A DNA stretch of 64,000 nucleotides from Candidatus Poseidoniales archaeon. GTDB taxonomy: Archaea > Thermoplasmatota > Poseidoniia > Poseidoniales > Poseidoniaceae. The DNA lies in assembly GCA_009887095.1 (NCBI GenBank), contig QXYC01000015.1:34388-98387 (forward strand). Reading direction: 5' to 3'. The notes below the pieces were generated by a model. It was not told where the DNA came from. It ran no database searches and saw only the letters and a program-made list of their open reading frames with translations. A program made the translations under genes and the position numbers. This document shows positions 37,082 through 45,927 of this stretch, piece after piece (positions within the stretch are counted from its first letter, which is position 1; every line of letters starts with the position of its first letter).

Positions 37082-37224
37082 GCATACCAACGGGTGGCTC
37101 CGGCACATAATCCCATCGTGTGCCCATCCTCAACCATGATCTCGCACTCATAAAACGGGGTAGGCTTCAAAGGCCCTCGTTTCTCGACACTGTTCATGCC
37201 TAACACCCCGACGGAGGACGTGGT

Positions 37225-37878
37225 TTGAATTTCCTAATGCTCTGCTTGATGTGTTTGTGGCTTTACTTACCAGGTTTCTTGGCGAACACATTCGCAATGA
37301 TGTGGGGGAAATGGCTCCCAAAGACTGGTTATGGCCCATGGCCAATTGATGGTGGACGGACCCTTAAAGACGGAAACAGAATGCTTGGAGATGGTAAAAC
37401 CTGGAATGGTCTAATCGGAGGATCACTCACATCGGGACTGCTTTGCATGCTCATGGTCATTGCCACAAACGACGGCGCCAACGCTGGTGCTTTGGGCGAC
37501 AGCAGCAATGTCTTCGCCTCACCCCTCGCCGGCTCCAGCGACGCATGGTTTGCCCTCGGCGGTTCAATGCCTACAGCCTTCATTCTCGGCTCATTCCTAG
37601 GTTTCATGTGCCTTGTGGGCGACAGCACAGGTTCCTTTTTCAAGCGCCGAAGAGGACTCAAGCGTGAAGGAGACATCTCATCGAAAGCTCCGCTTCTCGA
37701 CACATTACCCTTTGCAATCTCCGTGTTTTTTGCCGGCCAACTTCTCCTTGGCCCATCGTGGCTTGCCGATGAGGCGTTGCGACTTCCAATGATTGCGCTC
37801 GTGCTCGTCACACCCATCCTCCATCGGAGTTTCAACCTAATTGGTTACGCCATAGGTTGGAAGGATGTACCGTACTGA
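37225..37878 (+). CDS. carS: CDP-archaeol synthase
   Basis: A 217-residue integral membrane enzyme that activates unsaturated archaetidic acid (2,3-di-O-geranylgeranylglycerol phosphate) with CTP, the committed step to archaeal phospholipid head groups. The family pattern is clear: YLPGFLANTFAMMWG, then PIDGGRTLKDGNRMLGDGKTW around residues 42-62, LGFMCLVGDSTGSFFKRRRGLKR with the Asp and basic cluster, and LDTLPFAISVFF. About five membrane helices are visible. The start is a TTG at 37225, supported by GGAGG at 37213-37217 with a seven-base spacer; the next ATG at 37237 would be 19 bases from it. This gene is strong evidence that the sequence is archaeal. Confidence 0.93.
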   Translation: MNFLMLCLMCLWLYLPGFLANTFAMMWGKWLPKTGYGPWPIDGGRTLKDGNRMLGDGKTWNGLIGGSLTSGLLCMLMVIATNDGANAGALGDSSNVFASPLAGSSDAWFALGGSMPTAFILGSFLGFMCLVGDSTGSFFKRRRGLKREGDISSKAPLLDTLPFAISVFFAGQLLLGPSWLADEALRLPMIALVLVTPILHRSFNLIGYAIGWKDVPY

Positions 37879-37890
37879 CGGAGCGAAGTC

Positions 37891-37896
37891 TATAAC
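37891..37896 (+). promoter_or_regulatory. TATA box for a leaderless surface-protein transcript
   Basis: TATAAC stands 28 bases before the ATG at 37919. In archaea transcription starts about 25-30 bases downstream of the TATA box, so the mRNA should begin at or next to the ATG. There is no Shine-Dalgarno site before that ATG (CTCCATCTCACC), which fits leaderless initiation. This also supports choosing 37919 over the upstream ATG at 37865. Confidence 0.55.
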
Positions 37897-37918
37897 GCAC
37901 AATTCGCTCCATCTCACC

Positions 37919-39661
37919 ATGCGAACCGCTGTATCCTTGGTCTGCTTGCTTCTAATGGTCCCGCTCTTGGGAACATTCTCGGCCGCAGAAATGACAAATG
38001 ACGGAACATCAATCACCATAACTGGAAACGAAACCTGGGACTCAGCAAATCCGATTGATCTCGACATGACCGTCGCCTCAGGCGCCACTTTGCAAATTGA
38101 TGGTGCCACAACCGTCACGGAGGGCGTTACAATCACAGTTGAACAAGATGCCACATTAGCCATCGATGACGATGTGATTGGGGAAGAACTTGATGCCGGC
38201 CTTCTCGTCTATAATGACACTGAAATCAACCTCAACTTTGGCGACCTTTCCGAAACAGGGCAAGTTCGAATTCATCTCGATCATGTCATTCCGAGCACCG
38301 CCATGTTCAACATCACCATTGGCGATGAAACTCGTGACGCTGTTGGACTTGACCAAGTTGACATCCCAGCAAGCCTCAATGGCACCCCGCTTACTGTTGA
38401 GTTCGACATCTACTACTTCTTCTCTACACAAGTAACCAGCATACAAGCCCTCCATTCAGGCTCTGAGAGCACGGTCATTGTTGACGCTGAGGACCTTGAC
38501 CACATCGGTGGAAGCCTCAAATGGAACACCGCTTCATTTTCCCTCGACGTCCAGGGTACATTGACGGTGAGCAACGCAACAATTGGTGGTGCAGATCTTA
38601 CCTGTTCCGGCACATGCACAATGTCTGAGGCAACAGCAACAGGAAGTGCGCCAATTCATGTCACCGACACAGGTAGCTTAACTGTGGATGCATCAGTCTT
38701 TGAGGGATCAAGAACAGACGAGGACATCATCGTTCATGACACTGGTGAAATCACATACACGGACACAAGTGGCACAGGAGGATTCACAGACGCTTGGATC
38801 CGTTTGCTTTCTCAACGAGTGCTTCACACCAACGCTGGTAACATTACAGTTCACGCAACTGGCCTTGGTTACTTTGGAAGCACGCTCGATAACCTCACGA
38901 ATGAAAACGGACACGTCAATTACGCACTCAGCGAACACGCCCGAATCGTCGAATGGGTCGATGGAGACGGAGTTTACCATGAAGAAGATGCAGAGATTCT
39001 GTTGACCCTTTCCACCGGTTGGGGCGATTATGACACCACCATTGTTGCACCGAGGATTCCTGTCGCAGACGCTGCTGTTCCTCTGCCTTACATCAACGTC
39101 AAATCAATCAGCATGGAAGACAACAAGGGTTACACAAACATGGGCTTAAGCGGCGATGTAGTTGTGGAGAACACAGGATCCGCTGCCGCATCAGGTGTTG
39201 ATTTTTGGTGCTATGTTGATGGTGTTGACCAAGACACATCCCAACTCGTCACCTCCCTCGCACCCGGTGAAACAAAAACCATCTATGTCACATGGCGAAC
39301 AGGGACTGTCGGCGTTCAATCATTGGAATGCCAGCCATTGGTTCCCACGATTTTGAAACCGATCATTGATGAAGTTACGAACGTAAATGGAGCAACATCG
39401 CAGGATGTTTCTTGGACCGTCGAAGAGGAAGGCGAAAGCCAGCCGTGGTTGATTTTCTCCTTGGTCCTCGTTGTGTTGATTGCTGGTGCATGGGTCGTAA
39501 GTAACCAAGCTGCGAAAGCTGCAATCGAAAAGTCGAGCGCCAATCACGAGGCAGAAGCCGAGGATGAGAAATCATACTTGGAAGACGATGAGCTCGAAGC
39601 GGAAACGGATGGAGAGGATGACCACGAGTCAGAGGAATCAACCAGCGTTAGGAACGATTAA
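37919..39661 (+). CDS. Exported membrane-anchored protein with CARDB-like domain and acidic tail
   Basis: A 580-residue exported protein starting MRTAVSLVCLLLMVPLLG (signal peptide, cleavage after FSAAE). The N-terminal half has beta-helix-like or polymorphic repeats (ITITGNETWDS, VASGATLQIDGATTVTEGVTITV) similar to the N-terminus of the beta-helix protein at 20202-24584. Residues about 405-500 (DNKGYTNMGLSGDVVVENTG, LAPGETKTIYVTW) match a CARDB adhesion-type module. One membrane helix follows near 523-545 (WLIFSLVLVVLIAGAWVV), then a cytoplasmic tail of about 35 residues dominated by Glu and Asp. The GW[T/S]xDQ tail seen in other proteins is absent. It starts 40 bases after carS but has its own TATA box. 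Likely a cell-envelope protein of unknown ligand. Confidence 0.75.
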   Translation: MRTAVSLVCLLLMVPLLGTFSAAEMTNDGTSITITGNETWDSANPIDLDMTVASGATLQIDGATTVTEGVTITVEQDATLAIDDDVIGEELDAGLLVYNDTEINLNFGDLSETGQVRIHLDHVIPSTAMFNITIGDETRDAVGLDQVDIPASLNGTPLTVEFDIYYFFSTQVTSIQALHSGSESTVIVDAEDLDHIGGSLKWNTASFSLDVQGTLTVSNATIGGADLTCSGTCTMSEATATGSAPIHVTDTGSLTVDASVFEGSRTDEDIIVHDTGEITYTDTSGTGGFTDAWIRLLSQRVLHTNAGNITVHATGLGYFGSTLDNLTNENGHVNYALSEHARIVEWVDGDGVYHEEDAEILLTLSTGWGDYDTTIVAPRIPVADAAVPLPYINVKSISMEDNKGYTNMGLSGDVVVENTGSAAASGVDFWCYVDGVDQDTSQLVTSLAPGETKTIYVTWRTGTVGVQSLECQPLVPTILKPIIDEVTNVNGATSQDVSWTVEEEGESQPWLIFSLVLVVLIAGAWVVSNQAAKAAIEKSSANHEAEAEDEKSYLEDDELEAETDGEDDHESEESTSVRND

Positions 39662-39688
39662 GGAGCCCAGTTTCCACGTGACCTTCGC

Positions 39689-40480
39689 TCACTCTGTTGG
39701 TGCAGTCATTGTCCATTGGGTGTTTGGTTTGTGCCAATCTCGTACCTGATCTGTTTCTAAGCGAAGTTGTAGGCCTTCACCGGGCATGAATTCCTCATTC
39801 GCCAACTCGAATGGGATATCGATGTCATTTGTACGGAACGTGTCATCAAAGAGAACCGATTGAGAAACGACTGAACCGTCCATCGTATGTTCGAGTAGGA
39901 CTCGAATGTGGCATTCCTGAAGTGGATTACGAAGGGTGCACGACTCGCTGCTGCCGTCGTGTTCAACGTTCACGACGCCACTGAATGAAACAATACCATC
40001 GGTTGGAACGAGGTTGACAACCGTGTCTTTTGCTGTTGGAGCACATACACATTCCATGTTATCAGATTCAACCTGGCCAATCACACCAACTGTGAGTTCT
40101 ATGGAGGTCGTTTCGGTTCGATCTTGAATTGTGGAAGTGGCTGTGACGAGGTAGCGCCCGGGTTGCTGGAAACTGTGAGAAACCATGGCACCCGTAGCAG
40201 TGGTTCCATCGTTGAAGTCCCAAATCACGATACCATCTGCATTCTTCAATTCGAGGTCAAAGTCGTGGAGGCGTTGGGTGATGACATCTTCCTCGTCGTT
40301 GTCTCCGTCGTCGACTTCGATGAGGGTGTAGACATTCTCGCCATAGGTGCTAGAGGTTTCAATCACCATGGATTCTTGATCCGATGATGGAGCGATGGTT
40401 AAGTTGGTGAGAACTGCACCTGTCGCTGCGCTTATGAGAAGCAAGAGGACAAGCGTGAGGGCCGAGAGTGAATACTTCAT
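39689..40480 (-). CDS. Exported PKD-domain protein
   Basis: A 263-residue exported protein. The start is taken at the ATG at 40480, giving MKYSLSALTLVLLLLISA, a signal peptide or N-terminal anchor; the frame to 40510 only adds ten polar residues. Residues about 75-135 form a PKD module: VIWDFNDGTTATGAMVSHSF then QPGRYLVTATS, with the typical W-DFGDG-like and HxY/F-x-x-PG signatures. The C-terminal part is beta-rich with two Cys-containing strands (ECVCAP, ESCTLRNPLQECHI) that could form disulfides. No C-terminal membrane helix. PKD modules mediate protein-protein or polysaccharide contacts in surface proteins. It ends 27 bases from the convergent stop of the upstream gene. Confidence 0.7.
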   Translation of the reverse strand: MKYSLSALTLVLLLLISAATGAVLTNLTIAPSSDQESMVIETSSTYGENVYTLIEVDDGDNDEEDVITQRLHDFDLELKNADGIVIWDFNDGTTATGAMVSHSFQQPGRYLVTATSTIQDRTETTSIELTVGVIGQVESDNMECVCAPTAKDTVVNLVPTDGIVSFSGVVNVEHDGSSESCTLRNPLQECHIRVLLEHTMDGSVVSQSVLFDDTFRTNDIDIPFELANEEFMPGEGLQLRLETDQVRDWHKPNTQWTMTAPTE

Positions 40481-40565
40481 ACGCCCCAATGGTTCTGTTG
40501 AACTTATCAACTTCTGTTTGAAAAAGCGACGCGCAGAACGGCCTCAAGGAGGTTGAGTGCGTTGC

Positions 40566-43307
40566 TTATCGGTTCTTGAGATAGTCTTCGCCATACCATG
40601 CCCATTGGTCCAAAGTCCAGCCATGAGGAAGCCCTTCTGGAGGCAGTGGAGGTCCGACTGGTGGGGTTTTTGGCATTGGTGGTTGTTGAACCATCTCGCC
40701 AAATGGTGAAGAAGCAGAGGTTTGTTTTCTACGGATGAACAGAAGCGTTGCAACAACGCCGGCCAAGAGAAGCAACCCCGTGCTCGCAAACAACATCGAA
40801 GCAGTGCTTGAGGCAGCATGCTTCATTGAATCATTGGGGTAAGCATCCCCATCATCTGACCAGCCATCGCCATCAGAATCCAAACAGCCAAGACGATCGT
40901 TCGTGGATGTCCCCGATACCGTTGGACAATCATCGCTCATGTCGGTATTTTGTTGGTCTGGATATGAATCACCGTCGCCGTCAGACCAAAACAAAGAGTT
41001 CTGCGGGAATGCATCGGTTTCATCATCCCAACCATCGCCGTCAAGATCTGCGCAACCAAACTTCTGTTGGTTCGAGTCGCCCGGTACTTGCGGGCAGCTA
41101 TCACCTTCGAATCCGTCGATTGAATCGCCGTAGCCGTCTGAATCTGTGTCTGCATGTTGTGTTGATTCTGTGGGGAATGCATCGCCTTCATTTGACCATC
41201 CGTCTCCGTCATCATCTGAACATCCGTAGCGATCGGCGTTTGAGGCACCGGCTTCTTCGGGGCACATGTCGGCTTGGAAGCCGGTTGGATTGTCACCATA
41301 ACCATCACCATCAGCATCTGCGTGTTGTGTCACCTCGCCCGGGAAGGCGTCAGCGCCTGAGCCTGCACTCCACGATGTGCTTGGGTTTGACCAACCATCG
41401 GTATCAGAGTCTAAACAGCCAAGTCGGTCTTCAGTGGAAGTACCGTACACACCCGGACATTGGTCACCGTTTACTCCAGAGGGAGAATCACCGTAGCCGT
41501 CCTCGTCAGTGTCAGACCACTGGGAAGGGGTTGATGGGAACGTATCAATGGAGTCGGCATACCCATCGCCGTCGGAATCGATGCAACCGAACAATCGTCC
41601 GTTGCTGCTCGTGCCAGCCTCATTTGGACAATCATCATGTTTGTCAATCAAGCCATCATTATCATCGTCATCGTCTTCACTGCGATCTTCACATCCATCT
41701 TGGTCTGCATCGCTTGTCAGTGTCGAGGTGAATGAAAGGGAACTCTCAACACACAAGTCCGAGCCCATAGAGGAAGCAGCACATGCCCATGATGGGTTTG
41801 AGCCTTCGTCACAAATGGTATCATCGTCGTCATCGTAATCTTCACTCATGTCTTGGCAGCCATCACCGTCGTAGTCCGTCAGTGCTGTTGAGGTCCACGC
41901 CATTTCCCCAACTGGGCAGTCGTCTCGAATATCGATGACGGCATCGTTGTCATCATCATAATCTTCTGTGGAGTCCGCACAACCGTCCATATCATGGTCT
42001 GTGAGTGAAGTTGGCGTCCAGTTCACATCGCCTTGAGCGCACGCATCATCTTCGTCAAGGAGACCATCGTTGTCATCGTCTTGATCGCAAACATCCCCGA
42101 GCGCATCGCCATCGTGGTTGAGTTGAGCGTAGTTTGCGACGAGTGGGCAATTGTCGTCGACATCGACAACGCCATCTCCGTCAGCATCAGTGTAAGGATC
42201 GATTCGAACGACCTCATCTTGCGCGTTGTCGACGTAATAGAGATGGCCATCTGGTCCAATTTCGATACCCATGATTGAGGAAGCAGTGGTTTGAATCGAA
42301 CCTGCTTCCACGGCGCTCTTACCGTTCGAACTCAAATCATATGCGACAATCTGCCCGTTTCCGTTGAGAGATACGAAGAGTTGGTCACCTTCAAGAGCGA
42401 TACCTGAAGGGCGGTTGAGGCCAGTGTCCAACACGCCCCATTCCATTCCAGTGATTTCCGAATACTCTGCGAGCGGTTCGAGCCTTGTGGTTGAACTCAT
42501 GATGTTGCTTGTCGAGTATGTTGGATCGTCGGTGTTCACCCATACAACACGGTTGGCACCCGGATCAGAAATGTAGAGGATACCAGATTCCTTGTCCAAG
42601 ACCATGTGCCCTGGCGTACCCAACAGGTGAGACAACTGGACTTCGGAGTAACGTCGGACAATTCCATCAGAGTGGTCATCCATGCCCGTATCGTGATCTT
42701 CTTGGAAGTCGTAATAGACAAGTTCACCGTAGTAACCATCGTTGTACCAGTAGGCATTATCCGAATCGTGGGCAATACCGACACCGAATGGAGATTCGTG
42801 ATTCATGTCGATGTGGCTGCCAAGCAACTCGTCGTCTTGATGCTCCATAGCGAAATGATCGAGCGATGATGGCCACAGTGTGGGCCCCATGAAGTTGTTC
42901 GGGGAACCTTGACCGCAGTAGGTGTTAGCAGATTCTTGAGCAGAACCCCACTGCCAATCAAATTCTTCGTGATAGGCTCCAAAGGCAATTGCGCTCACTT
43001 CCTCGAGGAAGTGGTTCCGGTGAGAATCCCTTCGGTTCTCCGAAGTCTGGTTTTCCATGCCTGTATTCTCAATGATGCTTATGCTGTCAGTGGCTCGGTT
43101 GGCAACCCATAATTCATTGGTTCGGCCGGGGTGGAATTCAAGATCCCTTGGCTCGGACAAGGCATCTGTATAGTCTGCAATCACCACTTCATCAAATGCG
43201 TCACCAAATTGCTCCACTGTCGGAGAGCTTTCATTACCGACGGCGCTCAAAGGGAGGTAAAAAAGCAAAACCATGAGGATGATGAGGGTCACGCGACGGT
43301 TTGCCAT
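40566..43307 (-). CDS. Anchored surface protein: beta-propeller, TSP3 repeats, GWTxDQW tail
   Basis: A 913-residue exported protein. Signal peptide at residues 1-23 (LIILMVLLFYLPLSA). Residues about 35-375 look like an NHL/SMP-30-type propeller (EPRDLEFHPGRTNELWVANR, LNRPSGIALEGDQLFVS, IMGIEIGPDGHLYYVDNA). Residues about 380-845 are TSP3-like calcium repeats of the type DDDNDGLLDEDD and CLDSDGDGWSDDGDAYP, alternating with Cys-containing CPxxxGTS loops. One membrane helix (about 850-872) is followed by basic residues RRK and a Pro-rich tail ending GLPHGWTLDQWAWYGEDYL. The tail matches that of the protein at 1501-6921. GGGGTGACC ahead of the ATG at 43307 gives a good Shine-Dalgarno site. Calcium-stabilised stalk with a binding head is the likely design. 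Confidence 0.85.
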   Translation of the reverse strand: MANRRVTLIILMVLLFYLPLSAVGNESSPTVEQFGDAFDEVVIADYTDALSEPRDLEFHPGRTNELWVANRATDSISIIENTGMENQTSENRRDSHRNHFLEEVSAIAFGAYHEEFDWQWGSAQESANTYCGQGSPNNFMGPTLWPSSLDHFAMEHQDDELLGSHIDMNHESPFGVGIAHDSDNAYWYNDGYYGELVYYDFQEDHDTGMDDHSDGIVRRYSEVQLSHLLGTPGHMVLDKESGILYISDPGANRVVWVNTDDPTYSTSNIMSSTTRLEPLAEYSEITGMEWGVLDTGLNRPSGIALEGDQLFVSLNGNGQIVAYDLSSNGKSAVEAGSIQTTASSIMGIEIGPDGHLYYVDNAQDEVVRIDPYTDADGDGVVDVDDNCPLVANYAQLNHDGDALGDVCDQDDDNDGLLDEDDACAQGDVNWTPTSLTDHDMDGCADSTEDYDDDNDAVIDIRDDCPVGEMAWTSTALTDYDGDGCQDMSEDYDDDDDTICDEGSNPSWACAASSMGSDLCVESSLSFTSTLTSDADQDGCEDRSEDDDDDNDGLIDKHDDCPNEAGTSSNGRLFGCIDSDGDGYADSIDTFPSTPSQWSDTDEDGYGDSPSGVNGDQCPGVYGTSTEDRLGCLDSDTDGWSNPSTSWSAGSGADAFPGEVTQHADADGDGYGDNPTGFQADMCPEEAGASNADRYGCSDDDGDGWSNEGDAFPTESTQHADTDSDGYGDSIDGFEGDSCPQVPGDSNQQKFGCADLDGDGWDDETDAFPQNSLFWSDGDGDSYPDQQNTDMSDDCPTVSGTSTNDRLGCLDSDGDGWSDDGDAYPNDSMKHAASSTASMLFASTGLLLLAGVVATLLFIRRKQTSASSPFGEMVQQPPMPKTPPVGPPLPPEGLPHGWTLDQWAWYGEDYLKNR

Positions 43308-43398
43308 ATTCGTTGGTCACCCCGTTTACCTTTGAGACCTTGCACGCTATATGCAAACAATGCATCGAGGATTGTACACTTACAATGAGCGGACAGAA

Positions 43399-44634
43399 TC
43401 AGCAAGTTGTCATTTCCGCATTGTCCTCATCAGCATCCCAAGACAGGTCCCAGCGGCTGTCGCTTGTGTGAACTGCGGAGTCACCGGTGAAGTATTCGTT
43501 TGTCACAATCAGTTGGAATGTATAGCACCCATCACCGTCGTGGAAATCATCTCGCTTCAAAATTTCAATTGCACCTGTTTCATCATCATAGCCTGTACCA
43601 GGCAGACCCATCCAACGATCAATGCTACCAGATTCTGTACCGGATATACCAGACCATGTACCTTGTGCTCCGTTGACGGTAATCATAGGGGATTGCCATT
43701 TCATGCTACTCCCCTTGAGCACTTTAAGTTGGATTGTGTAATCCGAAAACACTGGAAGGTAATTTGTCACCGTAGACATGCTATGCTCGCCTCCATCTTC
43801 TGTTGTTTCCGAGTCACCGAAAAGACCGACAATGGATTCAACAAGAATACCGTCAACCTCCGTCGTGGTGCTTCCAGTGCTCCCACTAACAGTGGTGGTG
43901 GTTTTGGTAACCATTGTGATCTTCGAACCTGAATTGAGAACTTCTCTGTTGAGGAGACTTGGAGTGATGATTCTGGTTTCCTTTTGTCCATCGTTGGTCT
44001 CAACGTTAATCTCGTAGACCTTGATTGAATCACCCATGTTGTTCTGAGCGTTGCCCTCAAAGAATTCACCAATGGGGACTCTAAACTTAGCAAAATCATT
44101 GCTTAATGATTGGGAACCACTCCAAAGTTCTGTCCCTTCTGAGGTGATTGTCACAGATGATGAATCAAAACTTCCTCGGACATAAAATGTGAGTTCGTCA
44201 CTCTCCTGATCCACTTCAATTTGGGTGAGTGCCATGGATGAATCAGAAGGAATGATCGCGAGCGCTGCATAAGGACCCAAGGCGATAATGATTGCCAAAA
44301 CGACTGATACCGCGATCTTAACAGTGGAAAGTTCTGGTTTCATTCGCTCGAACTGAACCAAGCATAGAACGCCAATGAGGGCAACAACTGACACAACAAC
44401 TAATCCAAGTTCGCCACCACGGAGCGAGAGAATACCAGCAAGAACAATGATGGCCCAACCAGCTTGCTGAAGGTAATCCATTGGGGATCCGTTAGAAACC
44501 GAAGAAGTAGATGCTGCCATCAAACCCTTCGATGCCTCATTGGATTTTTTGGGAGTAGGTGCCGGTTCTACATTTACGGCTTCTTGTGGCTCTGCTTCTT
44601 TTGCGGCGGTTGCTTTGTCCAGTAATCCACTCAT
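43399..44634 (-). CDS. Membrane protein with large extracellular beta domain, unknown function
   Basis: A 411-residue protein of unrecognised family. Residues 1-52 are a polar, Pro/Ala/Glu-rich cytoplasmic head. Three membrane helices follow: two in AGWAIIVLAGILSLRGGELGL and VVVSVVALIGVLCLVQF (about 56-95) and one in IAVSVVLAIIIALGPYAAL (about 105-128). The remaining 280 residues should be outside and are beta-rich (DELTFYVRGSFDSSSVTI), with a run of Thr/Ser near 235-255 (TKTTTTVSGSTGSTTTE). No catalytic motif is visible. It lies between the propeller protein and the PGF-tailed protein and is probably part of the envelope set. Confidence 0.65.
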   Translation of the reverse strand: MSGLLDKATAAKEAEPQEAVNVEPAPTPKKSNEASKGLMAASTSSVSNGSPMDYLQQAGWAIIVLAGILSLRGGELGLVVVSVVALIGVLCLVQFERMKPELSTVKIAVSVVLAIIIALGPYAALAIIPSDSSMALTQIEVDQESDELTFYVRGSFDSSSVTITSEGTELWSGSQSLSNDFAKFRVPIGEFFEGNAQNNMGDSIKVYEINVETNDGQKETRIITPSLLNREVLNSGSKITMVTKTTTTVSGSTGSTTTEVDGILVESIVGLFGDSETTEDGGEHSMSTVTNYLPVFSDYTIQLKVLKGSSMKWQSPMITVNGAQGTWSGISGTESGSIDRWMGLPGTGYDDETGAIEILKRDDFHDGDGCYTFQLIVTNEYFTGDSAVHTSDSRWDLSWDADEDNAEMTTC

Positions 44635-44734
44635 AGAAATCCCTGTTATCCTTCCGTTGTGCGCAGGGGATTATCAAACCGACCCCTGTCAGCGTCTGTA
44701 GGAGCCCCATTGGAAGGGCGCGGCGTACGAGCCG

Positions 44735-45658
44735 TCACAGCCCGGGAGCGGATTCTCTCCACTCGCCTTCTTCCTCTTCGCTGCCGGTCATTCTACGGCC
44801 GGCGACTGCTGCTGCAAGAGCGAGCATGGAAACTGCTGGTACGACTTCAAAGCCCGGCAGGTAAACGCCACGGACATAAACAGTGATCATTTGTGATTCG
44901 CGAATACATCCACCGTTGTTACATGCGAATTCGGATTCTGCGTAGAAGTCCAACACGTGGTAGGCATCGCTCCAACCTTGTGTCTTCGGCGTTCGAGCCA
45001 TCACACGAACCTTGGTTGCGGTTGGGATTGCGTCAATCTGAACCTTCACTGCAGGCAAGTTAATTGTGAAACCGGCCTTTTCAAGGTCAGTTCGGCTTGA
45101 ATCTGTGATTCCAACCTTCATGAAGTCGATTTGGTTTCCGAGGTTGTAGACCTTGAATTCGAAGTTCTTGTCCTTCTTTGGCATGAGTTGGACGAATGGT
45201 TCGACGGCTTCGACTTGAACAAGGGAGTATTGCATGATGTTGACAATCATGTTGTTCTGGGAAGATGCAGTGTTCGCAGGAGGTAGGCTGTTGATTTCTT
45301 GAACCGTTGCCGAAACTGAGAGCGTACGGCTTTGCATCACCATGTATGGCGTTGCACGAACTGAGATTTGGAAGTCAACTTCGGAGTTGCCGCCAATGTA
45401 CATGTCACCGGGTGATGCGGTAGCAAGACCGTCACTCGTCACCAAGATGCTGATTTTTTCTTGGTAAGTGGTTGGGTTGCTTGCTGTGCATGTGGTGAAT
45501 CCGGAATATGTTGAACCGGGCTTGACCTCGACGTTGATCGAGATCGGTGCGCACGACAGCGAAACAGCCGCTGTAGGAATTTGTGCTGCTGCAGGAACTG
45601 CAACAAGCATCATCGAGGAGACATAAAGGGCGAGAATGAATACGGCACGCTTCAACAT
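44735..45658 (-). CDS. Exported protein with PGF-CTERM-like C-terminal sorting tail
   Basis: A 307-residue exported protein. The ATG at 45658 gives MLKRAVFILALYVSS, a signal peptide ending PAAAQ; AGGTGA stands about seven bases upstream and decides this start over the one at 45676. The mature part is two or more beta-sandwich modules (VSLSCAPISINVEVKPGSTY, then VQVEAVEPFVQLMPKKDKNFEFKVYNLGN), resembling CARDB/NEW-type domains. The C-terminus reads YLPGFEVVPAVSMLALAAAVAGRRM: a Pro-Gly-Phe triplet, a hydrophobic helix and a basic pair, which is the layout of PGF-CTERM signals processed by archaeosortase in haloarchaea. An unusual acidic tail of about 20 residues (GSEEEEGEW) follows the basic pair, where PGF-CTERM proteins normally end. 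An ordinary C-terminal membrane anchor is the alternative. Confidence 0.7.
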   Translation of the reverse strand: MLKRAVFILALYVSSMMLVAVPAAAQIPTAAVSLSCAPISINVEVKPGSTYSGFTTCTASNPTTYQEKISILVTSDGLATASPGDMYIGGNSEVDFQISVRATPYMVMQSRTLSVSATVQEINSLPPANTASSQNNMIVNIMQYSLVQVEAVEPFVQLMPKKDKNFEFKVYNLGNQIDFMKVGITDSSRTDLEKAGFTINLPAVKVQIDAIPTATKVRVMARTPKTQGWSDAYHVLDFYAESEFACNNGGCIRESQMITVYVRGVYLPGFEVVPAVSMLALAAAVAGRRMTGSEEEEGEWRESAPGL

Positions 45659-45804
45659 ACTAAGTTCACCTAACATCCAATGCCACAGATGCTACCCTCA
45701 TAACGATTGTGTTATTTTGACAAAGAAAAAACCTCGAATGAACCAATGTTTTTTCCCCGTTTGGAAGGATAATAATCCGCCAAATCCGACGGATGCATTG
45801 GGTG

Positions 45805-45810
45805 AAAAAA
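45805..45810 (-). terminator. Oligo-T terminator after the tRNA-CAU gene
   Basis: The minus strand reads ACCTTTTTTCACC immediately after the tRNA discriminator base, a T6 run of the kind that stops archaeal RNA polymerase without a hairpin. Confidence 0.5.
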
Positions 45811-45812
45811 GG

Positions 45813-45886
45813 TGGGCCCGAAGGGAGTTGAACCCCTGGCCTCCCGGTTATGAGCCGGGCGCTCTAACCGACTAAGCTACAGGCCC
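45813..45886 (-). tRNA. tRNA with CAU anticodon (elongator Met or Ile2)
   Basis: A 74-base cloverleaf on the minus strand. The acceptor stem GGGCCTG pairs fully with CGGGCCC (one G-T), with A as discriminator at 45813. The D arm is AGCTTAGTCGGTTAGAGC, the anticodon stem CCCGG/CCGGG holds loop CTCATAA with anticodon CAT (complement of 45850-45852), and the T loop is TTCAACT. CCA is not encoded, and a T6 run directly downstream (45805-45810 as A on the plus strand) fits termination. The three G-C pairs GGG/CCC required of an initiator are absent, so it is elongator tRNA-Met or tRNA-Ile2, in which lysidine-like agmatidine would modify the C. No intron is present. Confidence 0.93.
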
Positions 45887-45927
45887 CTGTTGTTGTGCAA
45901 ATGGTTGAACTCATCAAGTTATCCATC

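Noticed and set aside
40748..41731. 327-codon plus-strand frame opposite the propeller/TSP3 gene
   Set aside because: The product is an Arg/His-rich low-complexity sequence, the expected shadow of DxDGDG repeats on the other strand.
43399..44634. Assigning the three-helix protein to a known transporter or secretion family
   Set aside because: No motif supports it; the hydrophobic part is too short and the ectodomain is unrecognised.
45813..45886. CAU tRNA as the initiator tRNA-Met
   Set aside because: The anticodon stem lacks the consecutive GGG/CCC pairs, and the acceptor does not begin with the usual archaeal initiator sequence.
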